From UBA2160 sp964588665 (GTDB lineage Bacteria > Chloroflexota > Dehalococcoidia > Lucifugimonadales > UBA1123), in the NCBI GenBank assembly GCA_964588665.1, contig CAZPQQ010000029.1, forward strand, positions 1-36,402: DNA of 36,402 nt, given 5' to 3'. Under the pieces are notes generated by a model that did not search any database, was not told the DNA's origin, and saw nothing but the letters and a program-made list of their open reading frames with translations. Shown here in pieces: positions 15,952 to 23,788 of this stretch. The first letter of the stretch is position 1. The number at the start of each line of letters is the position of its first letter. Position numbers and translations under genes: made by a program.

Positions 15952-16476
15952 TTACTGGTCCAGTGGTTCGAGTTGGGTGAGATCGGCGGTTCCGTTGGTG
16001 CGCGCGCATCGGTGCCCGGATGGGTCCATCGGCCTGCCGCAAAGCGGACAGTGAGGCCGGCCTGCCGCGCAGACACGCATCGCATTTTCAGAAAATTCTT
16101 GGACCTGCTGTTCGCTGGCCCAAACCCTGATGATGGCGGTATCTTCATCTTCGGGATCGTGAGCGTCTAGGATGAACAGACTTCTTTCGCCGTCGTGACC
16201 TAAGACCAGTTTCGTGGCTTTGAAATCCAGATTCGTGAGCGGGTCGGTTTCGCGGTCCGTGGGGGGTGATCCCTCCATGGCCCGGTCATCGGGCAGGTTA
16301 GCGACGATCTGTTGAATCGCCAACGCCAACTGGAAGAGCTGTTCTTTTTCGAGCCAGATCGAAGCCGAACTGCTTTCGCTGTTGACGACTACGCGGAACG
16401 TGCGCTTGCCAGGCTCCCCGACCGACTCGGCTCTCAGGCTGGATATGCGTGTGAATTCGTTCTTAGCTTCTGCCAT
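15952..16476 (-). CDS. DUF3090 family protein
   Basis: This 174-residue protein begins M-A-E-A-K-N-E-F-T-R-I, with the family's V-G-E-P-G-K-R-T-F-R-V near residues 17-27 and W-L-E-K-E-Q-L in the first third. The C-terminal C-P-L-C-G-R-P-M-D-P-S-G-H-R-C-A-R-T-N-G is diagnostic of DUF3090 and looks like a C-x2-C...H-x-C metal site. The frame is open to 16731, but the ATG at 16476 begins the alignable part. No clear ribosome site precedes it, so translation may be leaderless. It forms an operon with the downstream kinase-fold protein. The role of the pair is not known. Confidence 0.9.
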   Translation of the reverse strand: MAEAKNEFTRISSLRAESVGEPGKRTFRVVVNSESSSASIWLEKEQLFQLALAIQQIVANLPDDRAMEGSPPTDRETDPLTNLDFKATKLVLGHDGERSLFILDAHDPEDEDTAIIRVWASEQQVQEFSENAMRVCAAGRPHCPLCGRPMDPSGHRCARTNGTADLTQLEPLDQ

Positions 16477-16691
16477 AGTAATTCGGTAAATTCTAGTCGC
16501 TCGGCGTCGGAGTCGCAAGTTCGGCGCCCAGGTCGAACCTACCCGTGCTGCTCCGATCCGGCGGCGCCATCGGCGCCAGACTTGGCGCCAGCGCGACTTT
16601 GCTTCGGACATAACGTATGCTACGCGGGCTGCGCCCATCGATTTAGCGCGCCCCTGGTTCGAGTGATTGAAGAGATTCGAAGCGATACCAC

Positions 16692-17342
16692 ATGGCACGG
16701 AACAACGAAAGACGTACGACACCGGAGCCACACGGGTTGGCCCGATTCCAGTCGCGTTCCAGTGTGGTCGGAGCGGCGATGATCGTGCTCGGTTTGGGGG
16801 GCATTTTTGCAGTCGCTTTGTTCCTGAGCGGTGACGATCGAATCGAGCCGCTGGGGCCCATTGCCTCGACTACTGCAACTGCTACGCCCACTACCGCTCC
16901 GGGAACAATCCGTGAAGTTCAGACGCTGCAACGACCAGAGATCGATGTCCAGCAGGTGGTGTCCGGCGAGTTCAACCCGAAGCGGATCATTGTCAACGGC
17001 CACGGATTCAACATCGAACTGGCTCGCGACGCAAACGAGCGTTCAAAAGGATTGAGCGGACGCGAGTCGATCGGCGTCGATGCGGGCATGATGTTCGTGT
17101 TCCCAAACGAGGGCTTTCACCGCTTCTGGATGAAGGGAACGCTCCTGCCGTTGGACCTGATCTACATCGATGCGGGCGGCACGATCGTGAGCATCCAGAC
17201 GATGCCGCCAGAACCGGGCGTCCCCGATGCCAATCTCGCGATATACGAGCCGCCCGTAATCGTGTCGCTCGCCGTGGAGATCAACGGCACCCGTGCAGCG
17301 GAGACAGGCCTCGAAGTGGGAATGATCGTCGAACTCGAGTAG
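16692..17342 (+). CDS. Membrane-anchored DUF192 protein
   Basis: This is a 216-residue protein. Residues 25-46 form one transmembrane helix after a short basic head, so the rest is outside the membrane. A Thr/Ala/Pro linker (A-T-A-T-P-T-T-A-P) leads to a DUF192 domain from about residue 95. It carries the family motifs R-S-K-G-L-S-G-R, G-M-M-F-V-F-P, F-W-M-K-G-T-L-L-P-L-D-L-I-Y-I and P-P-V-I-V-S-L-A-V-E-I. DUF192 domains are small beta-folds of unknown activity. It faces away from the DUF3090 gene, so a divergent promoter must lie in 16477-16691, where nothing clear is seen. Confidence 0.9.
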   Translation: MARNNERRTTPEPHGLARFQSRSSVVGAAMIVLGLGGIFAVALFLSGDDRIEPLGPIASTTATATPTTAPGTIREVQTLQRPEIDVQQVVSGEFNPKRIIVNGHGFNIELARDANERSKGLSGRESIGVDAGMMFVFPNEGFHRFWMKGTLLPLDLIYIDAGGTIVSIQTMPPEPGVPDANLAIYEPPVIVSLAVEINGTRAAETGLEVGMIVELE

Positions 17343-17438
17343 CGCGCCTCGCGCGGACCCGCAGTCGTCGGTTACGGTGTCGTCACACCTTCGATTCCAC
17401 AGGGTACATCGCCTGGAATCGATCGGCCTGTGCCTGAG

Positions 17439-17458
17439 ACGCCGTCTACTGACGGCGT
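17439..17458. terminator. Short hairpin after DUF192 gene
   Basis: ACGCCGTC-TACT-GACGGCGT is a perfect 8-base stem 97 bases after the DUF192 stop, with no T-run. The gap 17343-17675 has no supported gene. On the minus strand one frame ends H-V-C-Q-T-C-F-L-G-C-S-K-C-E-M-G before a stop near 17482, a Cys-rich tail that could be a gene remnant. Confidence 0.35.
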
Positions 17459-17675
17459 TGGCGCCGGACCAGAGGCGTTGCCTATCCCATCTCACACTTC
17501 GAACATCCCAAGAAGCAAGTCTGACACACGTGCTCGTACGCGCTCGCGGAATGAAACTGAGGCCGAAAGCCTGTTTGAGGACCCCGGACACAGCGCTGCT
17601 TTCGGAATCGAGGCCTCCCGATGAATCCAGACGAACCGGGAACCGCGGATTGCCAAGGCAAAGGCTGGAGAGTGT

Positions 17676-18188
17676 TTATCGGTGCATGTCGACCATCCGC
17701 CCGACGACATGTGCCAGTGATTCCGGATTCAACCGCAGATTCGGGTCGGCGCCGTCGCTCTCCGGGAGTTGGTGCATCCACAACGCTGGCGCCGGAAAAG
17801 CATCCGAGTCCCACGAAACGCCGGGCGGATAGGCCAGGTACACGTCCCACGCGGCGCTTGTCAGCGCTAGTGTCCGCGAGAAGTGGTCTCCCACGGACCT
17901 GTCCGGACTCCAACGCTGGACGACGCGATGATCGCTCAACTCGCCGCTTAGCCGGTCCGCCGCGTCGTGGCTGTCGTCATCCAGCATCGGAACAAACCCG
18001 ACGAAGCCGGCCAGGTGCTTCGAATCGACTCGCTCGAAGACGTCGCGGACAACCCTGTGTCCGTACTGACACGGCGGTCAAGTCGGCGACACAAGGGCGA
18101 TCAATCTCACCGAGTCGCTCAAATCGTTGAACCACTCCCTCATACCAGCGACGGTCAACGTATCTATCGTCTGTTTCTCTCGATTCAA
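17676..18188 (-). CDS. Thioredoxin-family selenoprotein, UxxC (in-frame TGA)
   Basis: This is a 170-residue protein if the TGA at 18078-18080 is read as selenocysteine. The frame is uninterrupted on both sides and protein-like throughout. It reads V-R-L-I-A-L-V-S-P-T-U-P-P-C-Q-Y-G-H-R-V, so codon 37 is TGA and Cys40 completes a thioredoxin-type UxxC. The downstream part (G-F-V-P-M-L, R-W-S-P-D-R-S-V-G, A-W-D-V-Y-L-A-Y-P-P-G, W-M-H-Q-L) fits a thioredoxin-fold family known to have both Cys and Sec members. TTG 18188 stands 6 bases after GGGGAG. A SECIS-like hairpin follows the TGA. The gene lies 141 bases after a MerR regulator on the same strand. It has no signal peptide, so it is probably a cytosolic redox enzyme. 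The alternative is a nonsense mutation of a Cys codon. Confidence 0.72.
18046..18063 (-). promoter_or_regulatory. SECIS-like hairpin, first selenoprotein
   Basis: Starting 15 bases after the TGA is CGGACA-CAGGGT-TGTCCG, a 6-base perfect stem. It can extend by a C-G pair with one bulged U, leaving an AGG loop. The apical loop begins 21 bases past the TGA, inside the 16-37 base range described for bacterial SECIS, and contains G residues. Confidence 0.5.
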
Positions 18189-18261
18189 CAGAATCTCCCC
18201 TATCTTGTTCGTTCGTTCAACTTCTTCTCTGTTGTTGCGACGTGCGGCAAACAGACAAGAT

Positions 18262-18278
18262 GGAGCTCGTTCAGCTCC
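18262..18278 (-). terminator. Hairpin between merR-type gene and selenoprotein
   Basis: On the minus strand GGAGCT-GAACG-AGCTCC is followed by ATCTTGTCTGTTT. It lies in the 141-base spacer and could partly terminate or attenuate readthrough into the selenoprotein gene. Confidence 0.35.
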
Positions 18279-18329
18279 CCGCGACCGCGGCTACTCGCTT
18301 TGCAGCGCTGCCTTGCCGTTTTGAGCCAG

Positions 18330-18728
18330 CTAGACGTCTTCAATGATGCTGCAGATCTGACCGCCGGTAGGACGGCCGTCCTCCGTGTCGCCGTCTCGAC
18401 CCCTCAACGCAACGAGCCGGGTGCGCAGCTCTGCCAGTTCGGCCATGGTCGCGTCGATCTGTTCGAGCTTCTCGTCCATCAGCGACCGCACGTGACCACG
18501 GGTCGGCTCATCGCGATCGTGGACTTGCAAGATGCCTTTGATCTCTCTCAGAGACAAACCCAATCGCTTGGCCTTTGAAACGAAGTCAAGTCGCTGGATG
18601 TCGTCCGCAGCGTAGACGCGGTACCCGGAATCCGTCCGCACCGGCGGCGGGACGACCCCTTCCGATTCGTAGTAACGAATGGTCCCTGTCGACATTCCAG
18701 TCGCCGTCGCCAACTGTCCGATTTTCAC
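18330..18728 (-). CDS. MerR-family regulator
   Basis: This is a 132-residue regulator. The N-terminal winged helix M-K-I-G-Q-L-A-T-A-T-G-M-S-T-G-T-I-R-Y-Y-E is canonical. L-G-L-S-L-R-E-I-K-G-I-L follows, then a long dimer helix (H-V-R-S-L-M-D-E-K-L-E-Q-I-D). In metal-sensing relatives a Cys precedes this helix (P-C-x-H-V). Here the sequence is P-T-R-G-H-V, without Cys. Only one Cys remains, in the tail G-G-Q-I-C-S-I-I-E-D-V. It may sense a metal or thiol stress in a reduced way, or another signal. Its own promoter shows the stretched MerR-type spacer with a dyad, which implies autoregulation, and the downstream selenoprotein is a natural target. Confidence 0.9.
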   Translation of the reverse strand: MKIGQLATATGMSTGTIRYYESEGVVPPPVRTDSGYRVYAADDIQRLDFVSKAKRLGLSLREIKGILQVHDRDEPTRGHVRSLMDEKLEQIDATMAELAELRTRLVALRGRDGDTEDGRPTGGQICSIIEDV

Positions 18729-18758
18729 AAGACGCCTCCGATAGCACTTGGTTCAGTT

Positions 18759-18790
18759 AGTATGAACCTTATAGTGCGCTGCAAGGTCAA
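18759..18790 (-). promoter_or_regulatory. MerR-type promoter/operator, 20-bp spacer
   Basis: On the minus strand TTGACC (18785-18790) and CATACT (18759-18764) are separated by 20 bases. This is longer than the usual 17 and is the mark of MerR-activated promoters. The spacer holds the dyad ACCTT...AAGGT (18766-18787). It faces the MerR gene, whose start is 31 bases beyond. Confidence 0.72.
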
Positions 18791-18931
18791 TGCCTATGCA
18801 AATCTCAGCCCAGCGCGACGCCGAACGCTTCTTAGGGAGGCTGTGAGAGGCAGTCGCTGGCGCCAACCCTTTTGACATGCGACAATTTCGTGCAGCTTCC
18901 AGTGTGAACATCTTCCGTTTCAAAGGTGAAC

Positions 18932-19870
18932 ATGAGATTCCAGACCTGTATGACACGCCTTCGCCGAGGGTCGGCAGCTCTGGCGATCGGTGCAACGGCG
19001 GCGGCCTTCGCCGCTTGCGGCGGCGCCTCGGTCGAAACCACGCCCACACCCGTGCCGCCGGAGCCAGCGGCACCGCCTGCATCCGCAGAGATCGTAGCGG
19101 TCCTTGCGACATCTGACATCGCCGTGGGCGAAAACCGCATCGCTTTCGGACTCATCGAACGCGGCAGAGGCGGGATCAAAGACGCTGAAGTCGTTGTGCA
19201 GACTTTCTTGATTACCGATCAGGGGGTCGATGGGCCGAAGGAAACAGCCGGGGCGGATTTCATCACCTGGCCCGGTGGAATTGGCGGCGTCTACGTCACG
19301 CACCTAGACCTAGATGAGCCTGGGCAGTGGGGGCTGGGCATTGTAATGCGACAGACTGGCGGTGACGAGATCCCGGTTTCGGCCACGATCGAAGTCCAAG
19401 CCGAGAGCCTGTCCCCAGCCATTGGATCGCAAGCCCCTGCCAGCGAAAGCAAGACGGCGAAGAACGCTTCCGATTTGCCGCGGGTGACGACCGACGTTAG
19501 TCCCGATCCAGAACTCTACGCTCTCACCATCAAAGAGGCTCTGGCCGACTCCGCGCCGTTGGTCGTAACGTTCGCTTCGCCGGCCTACTGCCAGACGGCG
19601 ACCTGCGGGCCTCAAGTCGACGTGGTCAAAGACCTGAAGGACGACCGTTCAGGCAGCATGAACTTCATCCACATCGAGGTGTTCGACAATCCGACTGAGA
19701 TTCAAGGGGATCTGGCTCGGGCCAAGATATCGCCGACGATGGAGGAGTGGGGACTCATCACAGAGCCGTGGACATTCGTAATGGACGGTCAGGGCGCCGT
19801 GAGAGCCAAGTTCGAAGGCTTCGTGGCTGCAGCGGAGCTCGAGGCGGCTATCGCCGAAGTTGCGCCTTAA
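18932..19870 (+). CDS. Lipoprotein with thioredoxin-like C-terminal domain
   Basis: This is a 312-residue protein. ATG 18932 follows AAAGGTG, and an earlier GTG at 18926 is possible. A basic head and hydrophobic stretch end in the lipobox A-A-F-A-A-C (Cys about 29), followed by a Pro/Thr-rich linker, so it is membrane-tethered outside the cytosol. Residues about 50-150 form an unnamed beta-rich domain. The C-terminal third is thioredoxin-like: P-L-V-V-T-F-A-S-P-A-Y-C-Q-T-A-T-C-G-P-Q, with Cys spaced CxxxxC, and a later A-K-I-S-P-T-M-E-E-W-G-L-I-T-E-P-W-T-F-V segment. It is divergent from the MerR/selenoprotein unit and may share its redox theme. Confidence 0.82.
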   Translation: MRFQTCMTRLRRGSAALAIGATAAAFAACGGASVETTPTPVPPEPAAPPASAEIVAVLATSDIAVGENRIAFGLIERGRGGIKDAEVVVQTFLITDQGVDGPKETAGADFITWPGGIGGVYVTHLDLDEPGQWGLGIVMRQTGGDEIPVSATIEVQAESLSPAIGSQAPASESKTAKNASDLPRVTTDVSPDPELYALTIKEALADSAPLVVTFASPAYCQTATCGPQVDVVKDLKDDRSGSMNFIHIEVFDNPTEIQGDLARAKISPTMEEWGLITEPWTFVMDGQGAVRAKFEGFVAAAELEAAIAEVAP

Positions 19871-20168
19871 CTCGCAGCAGCACCACAGGAAAAACGGGGC
19901 GGCATCCACACTTCTCGACGAACTCAACGCCTGTTCCCAGTCGTTGAACCGCCAGAAACTCAGTTCGGCCATCGACTTGAAACATTCGAAAGGCGTGGCG
20001 AAGTCATACGTGCTCGTCGATTGTTTACGGCGCGGGAGTTGGACGAAGATTCGGAGCAGGTTCCTGTTGATGTCCTCGACTACACCTGAGAGGACATCGA
20101 GTAGTTGCAGAAGGTACGAGTTATCCTGTCACGCCCCAGGGTGCTTCGGACCTAAACGGAGGAGAACG
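19871..20168. other. Spacer with palindrome before rhodanese gene
   Basis: This 298-base gap carries GATGTCCTC (20069-20077) and its complement GAGGACATC (20090-20098) about 70 bases before the rhodanese start, a possible operator or hairpin. On the minus strand one frame stays open and reads Q-L-L-D-V-L-S-G-V-V-E-D-I-N-R-N-L-L-R-I, then M-A-E-L-S-F-W-R-F-N-D-W-E-Q-A-L. It looks protein-like but runs into the lipoprotein gene and has no good start, so it is not called. Confidence 0.35.
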
Positions 20169-21038
20169 ATGCACGAGTCGGATATCGAACAGGGTTACAG
20201 TCATCGTCTTGTTGGCTGCGGCTGGCTGGCGGGTAGGCTTGACGATCCGGGAGTTCGGGTGATCGAGGTCTCCTCAGACATAGACGGGGCCGCATACCAG
20301 GCGGGCCACATCCCTGGCGCCGCCTTCTGGCACTGGAAAGACGCCCTCTGGCACGCTACCGACCGCGAGTTCGCCACTCCCGGTGAAATGGCCGACCGTC
20401 TCGGCGCGATGGGCGTGACGCCAAACACCACCATCGTGCTCTACGGCGACCCGGTGCAGTACGCCACATACGCGTTTTGGGTTCTCACGATGACCGGCCA
20501 CCGCGACATCCGGCTATTGGACGGCAGCCGCAAGCGGTGGGCCGCCGAGGGCAGGCCGCTTACAACAGTTGTTCCCAAGTACGCGCCAGCGGAATATTCG
20601 CCGGGCATCGCCGACAACTCCAGTCGAGTCGGACGCGACGATGTTCGTGCGAATCTCAAGAATCCGGATCGGCTGTTGCTCGACGTCCGCTCGCCCGAGG
20701 AGTTTCTCGGGGAGCGGGTAGGTCCGGCCTCAATGGGCTTCGATCACGGCGCCGAGCGCAACGGCCGCATCCCGGGGGCCCGTCACTTGTTCTTCCAAGA
20801 TCTGCTGAACGACGACGACACCTTCATCGATTCCGACCAGTTGCGCGAAAGGTTCACCCCAGCGGGAGTCGAGCCGGGCGGTGCCTCCGAGGTGGTGGCA
20901 TACTGCCGCCTGAGCCACCGAGCGACGCTCGCGTGGTTTGCCATGACTCACCTGCTTGAGATGGATCGCGTGAAGATCTACGACGGCTCGTGGACCGAGT
21001 GGGGAAGCATAGTAGGCTTCCCAGTCGAGAAGGACTGA
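20169..21038 (+). CDS. Rhodanese-type sulfurtransferase (two domains)
   Basis: This is a 289-residue tandem rhodanese. The N-terminal inactive domain (residues about 10-130) contains D-G-A-A-Y-Q-A-G-H-I-P-G-A. The C-terminal domain has D-V-R-S-P-E-E-F and the active Cys246 in A-Y-C-R-L-S-H-R-A, followed by the family Y-D-G-S-W-T-E-W. It moves sulfane sulfur from thiosulfate or 3-mercaptopyruvate to cyanide or thiols. The C-R-L-S-H-R loop does not decide between the two donors. The ATG follows GGAGGAGAAC. It sits next to thioredoxin-fold genes, which fits a sulfur/selenium redox neighbourhood, since rhodaneses can also carry reduced selenium. Confidence 0.93.
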   Translation: MHESDIEQGYSHRLVGCGWLAGRLDDPGVRVIEVSSDIDGAAYQAGHIPGAAFWHWKDALWHATDREFATPGEMADRLGAMGVTPNTTIVLYGDPVQYATYAFWVLTMTGHRDIRLLDGSRKRWAAEGRPLTTVVPKYAPAEYSPGIADNSSRVGRDDVRANLKNPDRLLLDVRSPEEFLGERVGPASMGFDHGAERNGRIPGARHLFFQDLLNDDDTFIDSDQLRERFTPAGVEPGGASEVVAYCRLSHRATLAWFAMTHLLEMDRVKIYDGSWTEWGSIVGFPVEKD

Positions 21039-21090
21039 CCGCGCCGCCCGTCGGCCTAGCACGATCGGAAACTCGTCGCCCACGACTTGT

Positions 21091-21140
21091 TGATAATAAC
21101 TGCATATGATATTATCATTACTATCGTTAACGATAGTAAT
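21091..21140 (+). promoter_or_regulatory. AT-rich palindromic operator upstream of Fic gene
   Basis: Two overlapping inverted repeats are present. TGATAAT (21091) pairs with ATTATCA (21111). A perfect 24-base palindrome at 21117-21140 has half-site ATTACTATCGTT. It ends 17 bases before the Fic ATG, a good place for autoregulation by the Fic protein's own winged-helix tail. Confidence 0.65.
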
Positions 21141-21157
21141 CTTAGGTCTTTGCAGCT

Positions 21158-22309
21158 ATGTTCGATAACGTCTTTACTCCCAACTTTTCCATGACCGATC
21201 AGATCAGGCTCGTGATCGATGAAATCGAACGGCAGCGGTGGCTCATAGACAACATGCTGCTGATGCCGAAGCACGAGGCTTGGATCAGGCGAGACGTGTC
21301 GATTCGTCGCGCGGCGGGAACCACTCAGATCGAGGGCGCTTCGCTCGATGAAGGCGCCGTGGCAGACCTTTCTCGAAAGAATCCTGTCGGCAAGCTCACT
21401 CAAGATGAGCAAGCCAATATCAACGCGATCCAGGCCTACGAGTTCATCGATTTTCTCAGTGACCAGGCTGACATACCCATCGACGAACTCGTGGTCAGGC
21501 AGATCAATCGCGAAATCCTGCGCGGCGCGGCGCAAACACTGACCCCCGGGGCCTACCGGAATGGCCAAAACACGGTCGGGCAATATCGGCCGCCAAACCA
21601 GGGAGACGTGCCCTCCCTGATGCGAGCGTTTGCTCTGTGGCTCCGACAGGAGGACGACATTGAGCCGATAGTCCGGGCGGCGATCGCGCACATACATTTG
21701 GTGGCCATTCACCCCTTCTGGGATGGAAACGGGCGCACCGCGCGCGGGTTGGCGGCACTCGTCCTCCAGCGATCGCCTTTCGGATTCCGGAAGCTTCTCT
21801 CTTTGGAGTCGGTTTTGTTCGTCAACCGAGACAGGTACTTCTCTGAATTGGAGCAGACTCTGGGCGCCCGATTGGAGCCGGACTACGATGCCACTTCGTG
21901 GATCGAGTTCTTTGCTACAACTCTGTTGACCAACGCCGTGCAGCTATCCGGCAGGCTCGCGGACTGGCATCGCCAGATGAGTGAAGTGTACGGTGAATTC
22001 GAAGGCCTCGACCTAAATAGCAGGCAGGCGGACGGATTCGCCTACACGCTTCAGGCCGGCAGGATAACGAGGGCCGACTACATCGAAGTCACCCGAGCGT
22101 CCGCCATCACGGCATCGCGCGATCTCGCGGGTCTCGTCAAAGCTGGACTGCTCCTGCCGGAAGGACGGACTCGCGCTCGTGTGTATCGCCCCAGCATGGA
22201 CACAACGGAGAAGCGGGCCCGATCGGCTCCCGAGAGCATCAGGGTCTTGCGCGAGGAGCGAGCGCCCCCGTACGGAGACCCTGCTTGGTCTGGAGACCGC
22301 CGACCTTAA
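21158..22309 (+). CDS. Fic-family AMPylator with winged-helix C-terminus
   Basis: This is a 383-residue Fic protein. The catalytic motif H-P-F-W-D-G-N-G-R-T-A-R (185-196) is complete, so it should transfer AMP to a hydroxyl side chain of a target protein. The N-terminal inhibitory helix motif T-T-Q-I-E-G (55-60) matches [S/T]xxxE[G/N], giving class II autoinhibition by Glu59. A C-terminal winged helix (A-G-R-I-T-R-A-D-Y-I-E-V-T-R-A-S) suggests DNA binding and self-repression through the palindrome upstream. After about residue 345 the tail becomes Arg/Pro-rich and unlike the family, so the original end may have been lost and replaced. The locus lies in an AT-rich accessory stretch. Confidence 0.92.
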   Translation: MFDNVFTPNFSMTDQIRLVIDEIERQRWLIDNMLLMPKHEAWIRRDVSIRRAAGTTQIEGASLDEGAVADLSRKNPVGKLTQDEQANINAIQAYEFIDFLSDQADIPIDELVVRQINREILRGAAQTLTPGAYRNGQNTVGQYRPPNQGDVPSLMRAFALWLRQEDDIEPIVRAAIAHIHLVAIHPFWDGNGRTARGLAALVLQRSPFGFRKLLSLESVLFVNRDRYFSELEQTLGARLEPDYDATSWIEFFATTLLTNAVQLSGRLADWHRQMSEVYGEFEGLDLNSRQADGFAYTLQAGRITRADYIEVTRASAITASRDLAGLVKAGLLLPEGRTRARVYRPSMDTTEKRARSAPESIRVLREERAPPYGDPAWSGDRRP

Positions 22310-22360
22310 GTGGGCGATCCGGGCTCAGGCGCAACTTCGCCCGCACGTCATATTAACTTT

Positions 22361-22391
22361 CACGGCCGCCGGCGGGAAAACCCGTCCCGTG
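22361..22391. terminator. Imperfect GC hairpin between convergent genes
   Basis: CACGG...CGGG-AAAA-CCCG...CCGTG forms a two-part stem between the Fic and aminotransferase stops, with no T-run. The rest of 22310-22463 shows nothing clear. Confidence 0.3.
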
Positions 22392-22463
22392 CCGCTTAAG
22401 CATTCCAGAGGCGTCCCTGTAATCGACGCACGCGCTTCGTCAATAGGAGATTGCGGTGCCCGT

Positions 22464-23636
22464 TTAAAGCTCGGACGAGAAGTATCTCCTCAGGCGATCG
22501 ATGCCTTCGGTGTACCGGTCGTTGCAGAAAGCGAGCCGAAGGTCCTGAGGTATGCCGAAATCCGTTCCCGGGACAACCGCCACGTGCGCCCGGTTAAGGA
22601 TGTCGCGCGCCAACTCTTTTGACGATGCAAATCCGTGATCGCGATTCCAGTCGGCGCATCGCAAGACGCTGTAAAAACCGCCTTCGGCGTCGATGGGTTC
22701 ACAGCCGGTATTGTTCAATTGCGATGTCGTGTATTCGCCACGAGATTTGTAGATGGCGGCGAGTTCCGCCGGACTGTCGTCGTCCTTGAGAGCAGCAATC
22801 ATTCCATATTGATAGCAGGGGTCGGTGCATAAGAGCGTATGCTGCTGCATGACCCGCAGGTTGGTCTGGAGCTCGGTTGGGAGAATGGCAAATCCTACGC
22901 GTTTTGTGTACATGCGGAAGCCTTTGGAAAAGCTGTTGGTCACAATGGTGACATCTTCGTATTCGGGTAAGAGTTGTAGAGGTGACTGGTATTCATCGTG
23001 AAAAACGCAGTTGTTGTAGATTTCATCGTTAAGAATATATGCCTGACCATCGACAATTTCATACAACTCCCGCAGCTCATCGGGGTGCACGACGTTGCCG
23101 ATTGGGTTGCCGGGAGAATTCACAACAACCAACGAGGTACGTTCGGGGGAAAAGTTACTTCGGAACGAGTCCATGTCGATCCGTTTGGTATCCAGGTCGA
23201 TGTCGTAAAATTTGACGGTGGCGTTGGCCAGTGTTGCGCAGTAAACGTAGAGAGCATAATAGGGACGCGGCAGAAGAATCTCCCATTGTTGGCCCGAGAC
23301 AAGTTGAAAGATGTTCCTGAATATCGGAGAGGTGCCAGTATTGACGATAACGTGGTCGATCGAAGTGGCCGCTTGGTATTTTGTGTTGTAGTGATCGACA
23401 ATTGCCTCTCGCAGTTCCGGAAGCCCTTCGGGATAGACTCGGCGAACGAAATCCGGGTCGACCAGCGCCTCGGCGATGCGGTCTAGGACAGGCTTCGGCG
23501 TCGGCAGCTCAGGCACCCCTATGGTGAGTTTCAGTACATCTTTTCCTTGCTCCAGAAGTTCATCCGCTAGTTCGTCCAAGACGAACATCTGGAACTCCAA
23601 ATCATCGGGTGTAAAATCGTTCAGGGTTTTCGGCAC
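22464..23636 (-). CDS. Class I/II pyridoxal-phosphate aminotransferase
   Basis: This is a 390-residue fold-type I aminotransferase. G-V-P-E-L-P-T-P marks the N-terminal loop. V-V-N-S-P-G-N-P-I-G-N is the substrate/PLP segment. N-D-E-I-Y holds the PLP-ring Asp. S-N-S-F-S-K-G-F-R-M carries the Schiff-base Lys, and R-L-A-F-C ends near the carboxylate-binding Arg. GTG 23636 stands 6 bases after GGAG. A TTG at 23648 is the longer option. The gene is markedly more AT-rich than its neighbours and is flanked by the Fic gene and non-coding DNA, which suggests horizontal transfer. It is similar to aspartate/alanine-type enzymes, but the substrate is undetermined. Confidence 0.93.
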   Translation of the reverse strand: MPKTLNDFTPDDLEFQMFVLDELADELLEQGKDVLKLTIGVPELPTPKPVLDRIAEALVDPDFVRRVYPEGLPELREAIVDHYNTKYQAATSIDHVIVNTGTSPIFRNIFQLVSGQQWEILLPRPYYALYVYCATLANATVKFYDIDLDTKRIDMDSFRSNFSPERTSLVVVNSPGNPIGNVVHPDELRELYEIVDGQAYILNDEIYNNCVFHDEYQSPLQLLPEYEDVTIVTNSFSKGFRMYTKRVGFAILPTELQTNLRVMQQHTLLCTDPCYQYGMIAALKDDDSPAELAAIYKSRGEYTTSQLNNTGCEPIDAEGGFYSVLRCADWNRDHGFASSKELARDILNRAHVAVVPGTDFGIPQDLRLAFCNDRYTEGIDRLRRYFSSEL

Positions 23637-23774
23637 AGGTTTCTCCAATACGATACGGGATAATTGGGCACGATCAGTGGAAATAAACAGGTGTGACCCA
23701 ACAGCGAACAGTGCGCTATTGTTGGTCTACGCTTGCGAGATCGGCGCCAAACTGAGACTTCACAGATTGAACCG

Positions 23775-23788
23775 ATGTTCGCGAACAT
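23775..23788. promoter_or_regulatory. Palindrome ATGTTCGCGAACAT upstream of aminotransferase
   Basis: This is a perfect 14-base palindrome 139 bases before the GTG. It contains GTTCGCGAAC, a plausible repressor site somewhat like Gram-positive LexA half-sites. The gap 23637-24254 otherwise shows no supported gene. A minus frame ending G-N-Q-I-K-Y-G-Q-C-K-V-R-D-C at 23931 is unrecognised. Confidence 0.4.

Noticed and set aside
19649..20130. Minus-strand frame before the rhodanese gene
   Set aside because: It is protein-like in part but runs 220 bases into the lipoprotein gene and has no start with a ribosome site.
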